From: Streptomyces sp. CB00455
Lineage (GTDB): Bacteria > Actinomycetota > Actinomycetes > Streptomycetales > Streptomycetaceae
Assembly (NCBI RefSeq): GCF_001905445.1
Contig: NZ_LIVQ01000011.1
Location: 62,001 to 126,000, forward strand
Direction: 5' to 3'
DNA: 64,000 nucleotides
Position numbers and translations under genes: made by a program. This document shows, piece by piece, positions 1 to 7,558 of the stretch. The notes under the pieces were generated by a model. That model saw only the letters and a program-made list of their open reading frames with translations, ran no database searches and was not told the DNA's origin. The number at the start of each line of letters is the position of its first letter. The stretch's first letter is position 1.

Positions 1-1
1 G

Positions 2-706
2 GGGATCCCGGCGGCGGACATCGCGGCGGCCATGTACGCCTTCTCGGGGGTCCTCGCGGCCCTGTTGCGCCGCGGGGTCACCGGCCACGGCGGCCGGGTG
101 GAGGTGTCCATGCTGGACGCCCTCGCCGAGTGGATGGGGCACCCGCTGCACCACACCATGCACGGCGGGGAGCAGCCCGTGCGCACGGGCCTGGCGCATG
201 CCGTCATCGCGCCCTACGACGCGTACGCGACGGCCGACGGCGACCGGGTGCTGCTGTCGGTGCAGAACGACCGGGAATGGCGCCGCCTGGCTCGGCACGT
301 ACTGGAACGGCCCGATGTGGCCGAGGATCCGGCGTACGCGACCAATGCGGCACGCACCGCGAACCGGGAGAAGACCGACGCACTGGTGGCGCAGGCGCTG
401 GGCCGGCTGGGCGCGGCCGAGGCGATCGAACGGCTGGAGGCTGCGGGCATCGCCTGCGCGCGGCTGAATTCGGTCGCCCGGCTGGCCGGCCATCCGCAGC
501 TCGCGGCCCGGGACCGCTGGCGGGAAGTGGACTCACCGGCCGGTCCGCTGCGGGCACTGCTGCCGCCGATCGGACTGCCGGGCGGCGCGGCACCGCACAT
601 GGGTGCGGTGCCCGCGCTGGGCGAGCACACCGATTCCCTGCTGCGCGCCCTGGGGATGTCGGGCGCACAGATCTCGGAACTGCGCCGGGACGGCGTGGTC
701 GCTTAG
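2..706 (+). CDS. CaiB/BaiF family CoA transferase, C-terminal part (5' end outside window)
   Basis: C-terminal portion of a class III CoA transferase, the family that moves CoA between carboxylic acids. The frame is open from base 2, so the gene begins upstream; about 234 residues remain, whereas family members usually have around 400. The first visible residues, GIPAADIAAAMYAFSG, match the conserved stretch that follows the active-site region, and VSMLDALAEW is a second family hallmark. The nucleophilic Asp of the family lies N-terminal to this and is not in the window. The substrate cannot be deduced. The gene ends 40 bp before a convergent small gene. Confidence 0.9.
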   Translation, partial: GIPAADIAAAMYAFSGVLAALLRRGVTGHGGRVEVSMLDALAEWMGHPLHHTMHGGEQPVRTGLAHAVIAPYDAYATADGDRVLLSVQNDREWRRLARHVLERPDVAEDPAYATNAARTANREKTDALVAQALGRLGAAEAIERLEAAGIACARLNSVARLAGHPQLAARDRWREVDSPAGPLRALLPPIGLPGGAAPHMGAVPALGEHTDSLLRALGMSGAQISELRRDGVVA

Positions 707-745
707 GGCCGGGAAGACGCAGCCGCGGGGCTGCGGTACGGGTGG

Positions 746-1015
746 TTACGAACGGCGGCTGCCGAAGAGCGTGCGACGCAGACGGCGCAGCGGCGCGAAG
801 AGCGAGACGCGCGCGCTCCGGCTCCGCAGGCGGTGCGTGTGGTCGCGGGAGGTGAGCTCGCGCATCAGCAAGGTCGCCTCGGCGGTCTCGCAGTGCGGGA
901 CGGCGGGACCGCCCAGCACGGCGAGGTGGCGGTCGAGGCGCGAGCTGGACGCGCTGCTGCCGCAGTTGATGGCAGGCACGCGTGGCGGCCTGCTGCGCAT
1001 TGCTATCTGTTCCAT
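746..1015 (-). CDS. small conserved basic protein, unknown function (89 aa)
   Basis: I do not know a function. The start is the ATG at 1015, preceded by GGGGAG at a good distance; an in-frame upstream start lacks such a site. The protein has two Cys, no signal peptide or membrane segment, and a very basic C-terminus rich in Arg (residues about 60-89). The combination of a clear ribosome site and a coherent sequence (the SRLDRHLAVLGGPAVPHC segment looks conserved to me from other Streptomyces) supports a real gene. It is convergent with the CoA transferase. A TAGGGT -10-like box lies at 1060-1065 on the same strand. Confidence 0.65.
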   Translation of the reverse strand: MEQIAMRSRPPRVPAINCGSSASSSRLDRHLAVLGGPAVPHCETAEATLLMRELTSRDHTHRLRSRSARVSLFAPLRRLRRTLFGSRRS

Positions 1016-1317
1016 GTTCTCTCCCCACCCGTACGAGGGCACCCGGCCCGGGCAGGTTAACCCTATCGCCCCCACGTCGCGCTCGGGTATCCCGGTGGTG
1101 TGAATTACCCCTATGCCGAGGGGGAGTTGACGATTACTCAGCGGAGTCGACAGTCACTCTCCGCACAGGCGGGGGCAGGTGCGGGGCTTGGGAGCGGCTC
1201 CCGGCGCGGGAGGGACCGGCCGGCGCCCTTCGCATCGACGCGCAGTGACGGCCGGGTTACGGACGGGTTGGCGGAAAAGAAGGTGGCGCGGTCCGCGGCC
1301 GGCGCGGGGTGACGTGC

Positions 1318-1352
1318 GGGGAGGGGACTCCGGCCAGCGAAGTCCCCTCCTC
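1318..1352 (-). terminator. hairpin downstream of SGNH lipase
   Basis: GAGGGGACT at 1321-1329 pairs perfectly with AGTCCCCTC at 1341-1349 and the stem extends a few bases outward with one G-U pair. It lies about 110 bp after the stop of the minus-strand lipase. No T-run, as is usual in Streptomyces. Confidence 0.5.
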
Positions 1353-1383
1353 TGGCGCGGAGTACGAAGCACGAAGCGTGAGG

Positions 1384-1404
1384 TGCGAAGTGCGAAGTGC
1401 GAAG
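1384..1404. repeat. TGCGAAG tandem repeat, 3 perfect copies
   Basis: Three head-to-tail copies of TGCGAAG, preceded by degenerate copies (ACGAAGC, ACGAAGCG) from about 1364. It is noncoding and lies between the lipase stop and its hairpin. Confidence 0.8.
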
Positions 1405-1460
1405 TGCGGGTGCACCGGACGGACCCGCCGACCGCGGGCCCGTCCGTCAGTCCCTGAGGG

Positions 1461-2273
1461 TCAGGCCGCGTTGGTGAAGACGGGCAGGTAACCGCCGGAG
1501 TGCCCGGCGGCGGTCGGGTGGTACGACTCGCCGATGTTGGTCCAGTTGACGCTGTGCAGCCACGCGCTGCCGGAGCAGATCTCGTGGCCGGTGAAGGCTC
1601 CGGCGACCGAGGCGAAGGTGAAGCCGTGGTCGGCGGCGCGCTTGGCGATGGCGGCGTTGAGGTAGTCGGCGGCGCCGTTGATGGCGGAGCGCTCGCCCTC
1701 GGTCAGTCCGGTGACGCAGGTGCCGTTCAGCTTGTAGAAGCGGGGATAGCCGATGACGACGACGTGGGCGTTCGGGGACCTGCTGTCGATGGCGTTGTAG
1801 ACCTGGTCGAGCTGGCCGGGGAGGGTGGAGTCCACGTACGCCTTGGCCTGGTTGACGCGGTTGACGCAGGTGGACTCGGACTGGAGCACACAGGTCGTCA
1901 TGACGTCGGAGAATCCGGCGTCGTTGCCGCCGATGGTGATGCTGACCAGGTCGGTGCCGGAGTTGAGCGGGCCGAGCTGGTTGGCCAGCACGTCACCCGT
2001 ACGGGCGCCCGAGCAGGCGGCGAAGGAGAAGGTCTGCGGTGAGTGGGCGGCGGCCCACAGGGCCGGGTAGGCGCGGGTGGTGCGCTTGCAGGCGCCGCTC
2101 CCGCTGTCGTAGTTGCCGGCGCCGACGCCGGAGGAGTAGGAGTCGCCGAGGGCGACGTAGCCGAAGTCGGCCTGGGCGGCGGCTGCTGCCTGCCCCGCGC
2201 CGAACAGGGCGGCGCCCGCGGCGAGTAACAGGGAGGAGGCGAGGGCGGCGACGCGCGACAATCTCATGCTCAT
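1461..2273 (-). CDS. secreted SGNH/GDSL-family lipase or esterase (270 aa)
   Basis: Extracellular lipid or ester hydrolase of the SGNH fold. Block I is GDSYSSG with the nucleophile Ser45; the oxyanion Gly/Asn block is GGNDAGF near residue 118; the catalytic Asp/His block is HPTAAGH near residue 252. Residues 1-33 form a Sec signal peptide ending in a poly-Ala segment. Several Cys in the mature part suggest disulfides, as in characterised Streptomyces lipases of this family. The first ATG (2273) is preceded by AAGGAG. It is transcribed alone, divergently from the AAA ATPase gene. Confidence 0.92.
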   Translation of the reverse strand: MSMRLSRVAALASSLLLAAGAALFGAGQAAAAAQADFGYVALGDSYSSGVGAGNYDSGSGACKRTTRAYPALWAAAHSPQTFSFAACSGARTGDVLANQLGPLNSGTDLVSITIGGNDAGFSDVMTTCVLQSESTCVNRVNQAKAYVDSTLPGQLDQVYNAIDSRSPNAHVVVIGYPRFYKLNGTCVTGLTEGERSAINGAADYLNAAIAKRAADHGFTFASVAGAFTGHEICSGSAWLHSVNWTNIGESYHPTAAGHSGGYLPVFTNAA

Positions 2274-2459
2274 GTGTGCGGCTCCTTGTGGGGGTTACTG
2301 CTGAGTCCGTGGTACACGGAGCCGGGGCTGGCTGGAAGTGTCCATGCCAAGGATTTTCGGAAAGGGTTACCGCCGGAATCTTCACCGGCGACGTGTTTGA
2401 AAGGGGAACCGGGCCACTCGATCCGGCGAAACACGGGTGCACGGGCGTACCGCGTGCCG

Positions 2460-2465
2460 GATCAT
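2460..2465 (+). promoter_or_regulatory. possible -10 box (GATCAT) for leaderless DUF5925 mRNA
   Basis: GATCAT lies 7 nt before the ATG at 2473, which has no ribosome site. This matches the spacing seen at several better boxes in the window, but the hexamer is a weak match. Confidence 0.25.
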
Positions 2466-2472
2466 GGGCGCC

Positions 2473-3570
2473 ATGCCAGCCAACCCGCATGACGCGCTGC
2501 CGATCCGGCTCAACGTCGACGACAGCGATTCGCCGTCGGATGTCGTCGACGCGCTGTTCCTCGGCCGGTTCGCGTCCGGCGAGCAGCCGTTCTCGCACAG
2601 CGTGTCGATCGACCGGGTCAAGCCTGGGATGAGCCTGCTGCCGCCCGGAGCCGCCGTGTTGCGCTCTGCGCGCGACAGCGACCGCAGCGCCACCCTCGCC
2701 GAGGGCGAGGGGTGGACGGTGCTGGTCTCCCGCTGGAGCCGGGGCGCGGACGTCACCGTGACGGCGATCAGCGACGAACTCGCCGCCGGGGTGCTGGGCG
2801 AGGCCACGGAGGGCGCGCAGGACGAGCCCGAACCGCAGCCGGAGAACGTCACGATGGGTTTCTGGTACGTCTCGCCGCGCCGCGGGCCGTACCGGACGAC
2901 GCGCCAGATCGCGGCGGGCACCTGGCCCGAGGTGCGGGCCAACTACACCGCGCCGGTGGCCGCGGCGATGGACCGGCTGATGAAGGTGACCCCGGAGGAC
3001 ATCGCGGGGCGGCTGCTCCTGCTGCACGGTCCGCCGGGCACGGGCAAGACCTCCGCCCTGCGCACCCTGGCCCGGTCCTGGCGGGACTGGTGCCAGGTGG
3101 ACTGCGTCCTGGACCCGGAGCGGCTGTTCAACGACGTGGGCTACTTGATGGACATCGCGATCGGTGAGGAGGAGGGCACGGCGAAGGGGCGCTGGCGGCT
3201 GCTGCTGCTGGAGGACTGCGATGAGCTGATCCGCGGCGAGGCGCGTCACACGGCGGGCCAGGCGCTGTCACGGCTCCTCAACCTGACGGACGGGCTGCTG
3301 GGGCAGGGTCGCAACGTGCTGGTGGGGGTCACGACGAACGAGGACCTGGAACGGCTCCACCCGGCGGTGGTCAGGCCGGGGCGCTGCCTGGCCCGCATCG
3401 AGGTCGGGCGGCTGACGCACGGGGAGGCGGTGGACTGGCTGGGCACGGACGAGGGCGTCTCCCGCGAGGGGGCCAGCCTGGCCGAACTCTTCGCCCTGCG
3501 GCGGGGCACGGGGCCGGCGGCGGTCCTGCCGCTGCAGCCGCACTCGGCGGATGCGGGCCTTTACCTCTGA
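2473..3570 (+). CDS. AAA ATPase, DUF5925 family (365 aa)
   Basis: Single-domain AAA ATPase of unknown client. Walker A is GPPGTGKTS at residues 186-194, Walker B LLLLEDCDEL starts near residue 243, and the TTNEDLERL plus VVRPGR segment near residues 290-306 carries sensor-1 and the arginine-finger type RPGR motif of Cdc48/FtsH-like AAA proteins. The N-terminal 170 residues (start PANPHDALPIRLNVDDSDSP) correspond to what I know as the DUF5925 region and have no recognisable fold. I prefer the ATG at 2473 over 2437 and 2464 because related proteins begin at this point. No ribosome site is visible. It stands alone, divergent from the lipase. Confidence 0.8.
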   Translation: MPANPHDALPIRLNVDDSDSPSDVVDALFLGRFASGEQPFSHSVSIDRVKPGMSLLPPGAAVLRSARDSDRSATLAEGEGWTVLVSRWSRGADVTVTAISDELAAGVLGEATEGAQDEPEPQPENVTMGFWYVSPRRGPYRTTRQIAAGTWPEVRANYTAPVAAAMDRLMKVTPEDIAGRLLLLHGPPGTGKTSALRTLARSWRDWCQVDCVLDPERLFNDVGYLMDIAIGEEEGTAKGRWRLLLLEDCDELIRGEARHTAGQALSRLLNLTDGLLGQGRNVLVGVTTNEDLERLHPAVVRPGRCLARIEVGRLTHGEAVDWLGTDEGVSREGASLAELFALRRGTGPAAVLPLQPHSADAGLYL

Positions 3571-4128
3571 CGGGCCGTCTGGTGCCGGGGCGGGCTCGAC
3601 GGCTGCGCCGGGCCTCCCCGGGCGCTGCCCGGACCCGCGCCTCGATCTCCGGCGCCCCCGAGTTCGCCCTCCGGGCGCCCCGGCCCGAGCCGCGCCGACA
3701 CCCGAAGCAGAGCCACCCCGAGCCCCGCGGACGCACCCAGGGCCCGCCCCGCCGCCCCGCCGCTCCGCCACGCAGCAGGCCAAGTCACCCAACCCCCAGC
3801 CCCGCACCCCCAGCCCCGCCGGCGTTTGAGGCGCGGGGTCCGGGGCGGAGCCCCGGCTCTCCAGCCCCGCCGGCGCCTGAGGCGGAACCCGGGCCGAAGC
3901 CGCCGGCCACCCTCACGTGAGACACCAGGACCGGACACGGACCCCGCCGCTCCGCCACGCAGCAGCGAAGACACCCCCAGCCCCGCCGGCGTTTGAGGCG
4001 CGGGGTCCGGGGCGGAGCCCCGGCTCTCCAGCCCCGCCGGCGCCTGAGGCGGAACCCGGGCCGAAGCCGCCGGCCCCGCCGGGGTGCGGGGGGGGTCGGG
4101 GCCGGGTCGCGGCGAGCGGGAGGGCGGG
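3571..4128. repeat. intergenic region with a duplicated REP-like block
   Basis: No gene. Two identical copies of about 104 bp lie at 3805-3908 and 3972-4075. Each contains the core GCGTTTGAGGCGCGGGG followed by a hairpin TCCGGGGCGGAGCCCCGG and then a second half with GCGCCTGAGGCGGAACC. Further shared sequence upstream (3755-3778 and 3942-3965) shows that a larger unit was duplicated with an indel of about 20 bp. The same core recurs at 20802-20946 and 26954-27012. It lies between two convergent genes, so it may also terminate transcription. Confidence 0.85.
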
Positions 4129-4515
4129 TCAGTGCGCGTACCGGGCCCGGAGGGCTTCGGCCGTGGCGGCCAGGGCTTCCGCCTCCGTCAGGCCCAGCCG
4201 GTGGACCCGCTCCGCAAACGCCTGCGCCGCAGCCGCCGCCTCCCGCGACGCGCCCTCCGCCGCCGCCGCGACGAACGTCCCGTTCCGGCCCCGCGTCTCG
4301 ATCACCCCGTCCGCCTCCAGCGCCCGGTACGCCTTCGCCACGGTGTTCGCCGCGAGCCCCAGTTCCTCCGCCAGCCCGCGCACCGTCGGCAGTTTGAAAC
4401 CCGCCGGCAGCCTCCCCGACCGGGCCCGGTCCGCGATCTGCGCGCGCAGTTGCTCGTACGGAGCGGCCGAGCCCGCCGCCGCATTGATGGTGATCTTCAG
4501 GTTCGTCGAGGTCAC
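4129..4515 (-). CDS. GntR-family transcriptional regulator, YtrA-like (128 aa)
   Basis: One-domain repressor of the GntR winged-helix family. Residues about 13-75 contain the wHTH with the family signature LPTVRGLAEELGLAANTVAK, followed by a wing and a short helical C-terminus (about 50 residues) of the YtrA type, which normally controls adjacent transporter genes; none is adjacent here. I place the start at GTG 4515 (VTSTNLKITI) because homology begins there and a GACAAT box lies exactly 7 nt upstream, suggesting a leaderless mRNA. An in-frame ATG at 4560 is possible but would overlap the divergent promoter. It may regulate the GNAT-DUF402 pair. Confidence 0.85.
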   Translation of the reverse strand: MTSTNLKITINAAAGSAAPYEQLRAQIADRARSGRLPAGFKLPTVRGLAEELGLAANTVAKAYRALEADGVIETRGRNGTFVAAAAEGASREAAAAAQAFAERVHRLGLTEAEALAATAEALRARYAH

Positions 4516-4522
4516 GGGGCCG

Positions 4523-4528
4523 ATTGTC
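4523..4528 (-). promoter_or_regulatory. -10 box GACAAT of the gntR gene
   Basis: GACAAT on the minus strand, 7 nt upstream of GTG 4515, no ribosome site between. No clear -35. Confidence 0.4.
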
Positions 4529-4573
4529 CCCCATCCCCCGGTAATTGGGAGGCGCCGCACGTGGGTACGCCCG

Positions 4574-4579
4574 TAGCGT
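4574..4579 (+). promoter_or_regulatory. -10 box TAGCGT of the GNAT gene
   Basis: TAGCGT lies 7 nt before ATG 4587 and no ribosome site is present, so the mRNA probably starts at the start codon. The same hexamer and spacing recur elsewhere in the window. Confidence 0.5.
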
Positions 4580-4586
4580 CGGCCGC

Positions 4587-5528
4587 ATGACCGTATCGAT
4601 CCGCGACCTCCGCCCGGCAGACGCCTCGGACGCGGAGTCCGTCGTACGGGTACGCCGCGCGGCGCTGCCCTTCATGATCACCACCGCCGAGGCGGTCGCC
4701 TTCGAGGTCACCTCGGCCCACCCCGCCGCGCACTACCGCCTCCTCCTCGCCGAGACCCGCGAGGGCCTCGCCATCGGCACGGCCCAGGTCGGCATCGCCC
4801 ACGACAGCCCGGAGCCGGGCGGGTCGTACGTCAACGCCTACGTCGACCCCGCGCACCGCGGCCTCGGCGCCGGCGGCCTGCTGCTGCGCACGGCCGAGCG
4901 GCACCTCGCCGCACGGGGTGCGACGGACGCGTACGCCTGGGTCCTGGACGAGCCCGCCCACCGCGCCTTCGCCGAGCGCCGCGGCTACCGCCCCGGTCGT
5001 TCGGCGCACTTCCTGCGGCTGGACCTGGCCGGGGCGTCGTTGCCCCCGCTCCCGCGGGCCCTCCCGCCCGGGGTCGAGCTGCTCCCGGGCTCCGCGTTCG
5101 CGGCCGATCCGCGTCCGCTGTTCGAGGCCGACGCCGAGACGACCTGCGACGAGCCCGGCGATCTGGCCTCCGCCTTCGACGACTACGGCGACTGGCTCGC
5201 GCGCACCTGGCACGACCCCGCCCTCGACAAGGAGCTGACCGCCGTCGTCCTGGTCGACGGTGCGGTGGCCGTCTTCACGGCCGCCCGTACCGACGGCGCC
5301 ACCCGCTACGCCTCGGCGATGACCGGCACCCGGCGCGCCTTCCGCGGCCGCGGCCTCGCCAAGCTCGCCAAGACGGCCTCCCTGCACCGGGCCCGGGCGG
5401 CCGGATACACGCAGGCGTTCACCGGGAACGACGCCGGGAACGGGCCGATGCTCGCCGTGAACAGATGGTTCGGCTACGAGATCTGCGCGACCGAAGTGCG
5501 CTACACAAAGACCCTGGAGGCAGTGTGA
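4587..5528 (+). CDS. tandem GNAT-fold N-acetyltransferase (313 aa)
   Basis: Two GNAT domains in one chain, the architecture of mycothiol synthase-like acetyltransferases. The N-terminal domain (about 1-155) carries an acetyl-CoA motif A of the form HRGLGAGG near residue 94; the C-terminal domain (about 165-313) has RGRGLAKLAK near residue 255 and the NDAGN...NRWFGYE ending typical of a GNAT motif B. The substrate is unknown. The start ATG 4587 (MTVSIRDLRPADA) is supported by the TAGCGT box just upstream. The stop overlaps the GTG of the DUF402 gene by 4 nt, so the two are translationally coupled. Confidence 0.88.
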   Translation: MTVSIRDLRPADASDAESVVRVRRAALPFMITTAEAVAFEVTSAHPAAHYRLLLAETREGLAIGTAQVGIAHDSPEPGGSYVNAYVDPAHRGLGAGGLLLRTAERHLAARGATDAYAWVLDEPAHRAFAERRGYRPGRSAHFLRLDLAGASLPPLPRALPPGVELLPGSAFAADPRPLFEADAETTCDEPGDLASAFDDYGDWLARTWHDPALDKELTAVVLVDGAVAVFTAARTDGATRYASAMTGTRRAFRGRGLAKLAKTASLHRARAAGYTQAFTGNDAGNGPMLAVNRWFGYEICATEVRYTKTLEAV

Positions 5529-6007
5529 CCCGGCAAGTGACCGTCGTCCTGACCAAGGCCGGCCGCGTGAAGATCCGCTACCCGGCGGTGCAGGTCGCCG
5601 ACGACGGCGACCGCATCTCCGTGCGCGCCCCGTGGGCGGCCGAGGGCGTACGGGACTTCGGCTTCGTGCGCTTCGAGCCGGGAGACGTGTTCACCGAGCA
5701 CTTCTGGCGCACCCGCTGGTACGCCGTCAAGGAGGTCCGGACCGGCAACGGTGTCCTCAAGGGCTGGTACTGCGACGTCACCCGCCCGGCCGTGCTGCGC
5801 GGCGGAGAGATCCTCGTCGAGGACCTGGACCTCGACCTGTGGGTCTCGGCGGACGGGTCGCGCGTACTGCGCCTGGACGAGGACGAGTTCGCGCACAGCG
5901 GCCTCGCCACCAGCGACCCGGAGGCGGCCGGCCAGGCCGTGCGGGCCCTCGACGCCCTGGACGACCAGGCCAGGACCCCGGCGGGCCTCTCCGCCCTCCT
6001 CGCCTGA
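5525..6007 (+). CDS. DUF402 domain protein (160 aa)
   Basis: DUF402 proteins include nucleoside di/triphosphate phosphohydrolases and RNA-binding relatives; the exact reaction here is not known. The core GWYCDVTRPAVLRGGEILVEDLDLDLWV near residues 80-107 (Trp-Tyr then several Asp/Glu likely to bind metal) is the family signature. The start is GTG 5525, overlapping the GNAT stop as GTGA and preceded by GGAGG 4 nt upstream. It is the second gene of a two-gene operon. No signal peptide or membrane segment. Confidence 0.85.
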   Translation: MTRQVTVVLTKAGRVKIRYPAVQVADDGDRISVRAPWAAEGVRDFGFVRFEPGDVFTEHFWRTRWYAVKEVRTGNGVLKGWYCDVTRPAVLRGGEILVEDLDLDLWVSADGSRVLRLDEDEFAHSGLATSDPEAAGQAVRALDALDDQARTPAGLSALLA

Positions 6008-6362
6008 AGACGGCCCGCCGGCCCGGGCTCCCGTCGGGCCGCCCGCCGGGAGACCGTGCAGTCTGCGCACGGTCGGACTGGCTGATCGTCTTGTTCTCTG
6101 TAGCGCCACGAGGGCTCGTCCCCCCGTGATGACGCGGACAGCCCGAAACACGGAGCCGGGGGGCGGTTCCTGAGGTCCTGCTTACCGGCGGCTTAAGCGG
6201 AGCCTAAGGATCCTCTGCGGGGGTCCGAACCCGGGGGAAGCCGGGGTCGCGGCGGATAGCTTGGCCGGGTCGGCGAGGGCCGGGTGTGGCGCCGCCGGGG
6301 GGCGGCGCGGCACGGGACGGTCCGCTGGCGCGCCCCTGTCTTGCGTCCGAAGGAGATCACCC
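6008..6362. other. upstream region of the LPMO gene
   Basis: 355 bp without a gene. It contains a TA-richer patch around 6180-6215 (GGCTTAAGC and GCCTAAGG) that is a plausible promoter position, and no sequence I can match to a DasR site. Confidence 0.3.
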
Positions 6363-7466
6363 ATGCCCGCACGCCGCCGCACCGTCACGCTGACCCGTAT
6401 CGCCTCCGCCGGCCTGGCCCCGGTCGCGGTGGCCGCGTACGCCGCCGCTCCCGCGGTCGCCCACGGCTCGATGACGGACCCGGTCAGCCGGGTGGCGGCG
6501 TGCTACGCGGAAGGGCCGGAGTCCCCGAAGTCCGCCGCGTGCAAGGCGGCGGTCGCGGCGAGCGGGACACAGGCCCTCTACGACTGGAACGCCGTCAACA
6601 TCGCCAACGCGGCCGGCAACCACCGCGCACTCATCCCCAACGGCCGGCTGTGCTCGGCGGGCAACGACAAGTACCGCGGGCTGGACCTGGCACGGGCGGA
6701 CTGGCCGGCGAGCCCGATGACGGCGGGCGCGCACACCTTCCGGTACAAGGGGACCGCTCCCCACAAGGGTTCCTTCGAGCTGTACGTGACGAAGGACGGC
6801 TACGACCCGGCGAAGCCGCTGAGGTGGTCGGACCTCGAGCCCGCGCCGTTCGCGAAGGTCACCGACCCCGGGATGCAGAACGGCGACTACGTCTTCTCCG
6901 GCACCGTGCCGAAGAAGACCGGCCGCCACCTGATCTACAGCATCTGGCAGCGCTCGGACAGCCCGGAGGCCTTCTACACCTGCTCGGACGTGGTCTTCGG
7001 CAAGGACAGCGGCGGCGGGAACACGGGCGGCGCCGGCGGCACCGGTGGCTCCCCCGGCGGTCCGGGCTCCAAGCCGACCACCAGGCCCGGCGCCACCCCG
7101 AGTACCGGCCCGGGCGCGGAGAACGGCACGCAGGGCGCCGGCACGGAAGGCGTCGGCACGGAAGGCTCCGGCGCCAAGCCCTCCGATGCACCCTCGGCCC
7201 CGACGGACCAGCAGATCGCCGCCGGCGCCGACAAGTCCAGCGTGGAGCACGACGGCCACGGCGACAACGATCCGAAGACCAACGGCGAGGCGGCCGGCGC
7301 CCCGCTCCCCTCGCGGTCCGCGCAGAACGGCAACCTCGCCGAGACGGGCGGCAACGGCGCCGCCCCGGCGATCGCGGTCGCCGGGGCGGGCATCCTGGCC
7401 GTGGGCGCGGCCGTGCTGTTCGGGGTGGCCCGCCGCCGTGCGACGGCAGGCCGTCACGGGCGCTAG
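6363..7466 (+). CDS. secreted AA10 lytic polysaccharide monooxygenase with LAETG cell-wall signal (367 aa)
   Basis: Copper enzyme that oxidatively cleaves chitin or cellulose. The signal peptide ends at Ala33, so His34 (HGSMTDPVSR) becomes the N-terminal histidine of the copper brace; the second brace His is in the AHTF segment near residue 124. The AA10 domain covers residues 34 to about 215. A Gly/Pro/Thr-rich linker follows (about 218-320), then LAETG at 325-329, a hydrophobic helix and a basic tail (RRRATAGRHGR): a class E sortase sorting signal. AAGGAG precedes ATG 6363. A substrate-binding module other than the catalytic domain is absent. It is monocistronic with a strong terminator on its stop codon. 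Confidence 0.93.
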   Translation: MPARRRTVTLTRIASAGLAPVAVAAYAAAPAVAHGSMTDPVSRVAACYAEGPESPKSAACKAAVAASGTQALYDWNAVNIANAAGNHRALIPNGRLCSAGNDKYRGLDLARADWPASPMTAGAHTFRYKGTAPHKGSFELYVTKDGYDPAKPLRWSDLEPAPFAKVTDPGMQNGDYVFSGTVPKKTGRHLIYSIWQRSDSPEAFYTCSDVVFGKDSGGGNTGGAGGTGGSPGGPGSKPTTRPGATPSTGPGAENGTQGAGTEGVGTEGSGAKPSDAPSAPTDQQIAAGADKSSVEHDGHGDNDPKTNGEAAGAPLPSRSAQNGNLAETGGNGAAPAIAVAGAGILAVGAAVLFGVARRRATAGRHGR

Positions 7467-7504
7467 TGCTGTGACCCGGTGAACCCTGCCGGTCACAGCA
7501 CTAG
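7463..7504 (+). terminator. 14-bp perfect hairpin overlapping the LPMO stop codon
   Basis: CTAGTGCTGTGACC at 7463-7476 pairs with GGTCACAGCACTAG at 7491-7504 (14 nt loop). The TAG stop codon is inside the left arm. It lies between convergent genes, so it can serve both. Confidence 0.75.
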
Positions 7505-7558
7505 CCGGGCCCCCGGTTCAGCTCCTCATCCGCTCGGGTCCCTCGGACCACGTGCGCG

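Larger units (their letters stand above)
1016..1460. other. intergenic region with promoter side and terminator side
   Basis: No convincing gene. The left part is the upstream region of the small minus-strand gene, including a TAGGGT box at 1060-1065. The right part lies downstream of the lipase gene and holds a hairpin (1318-1352) and a short heptanucleotide repeat (1384-1404). Confidence 0.5.
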
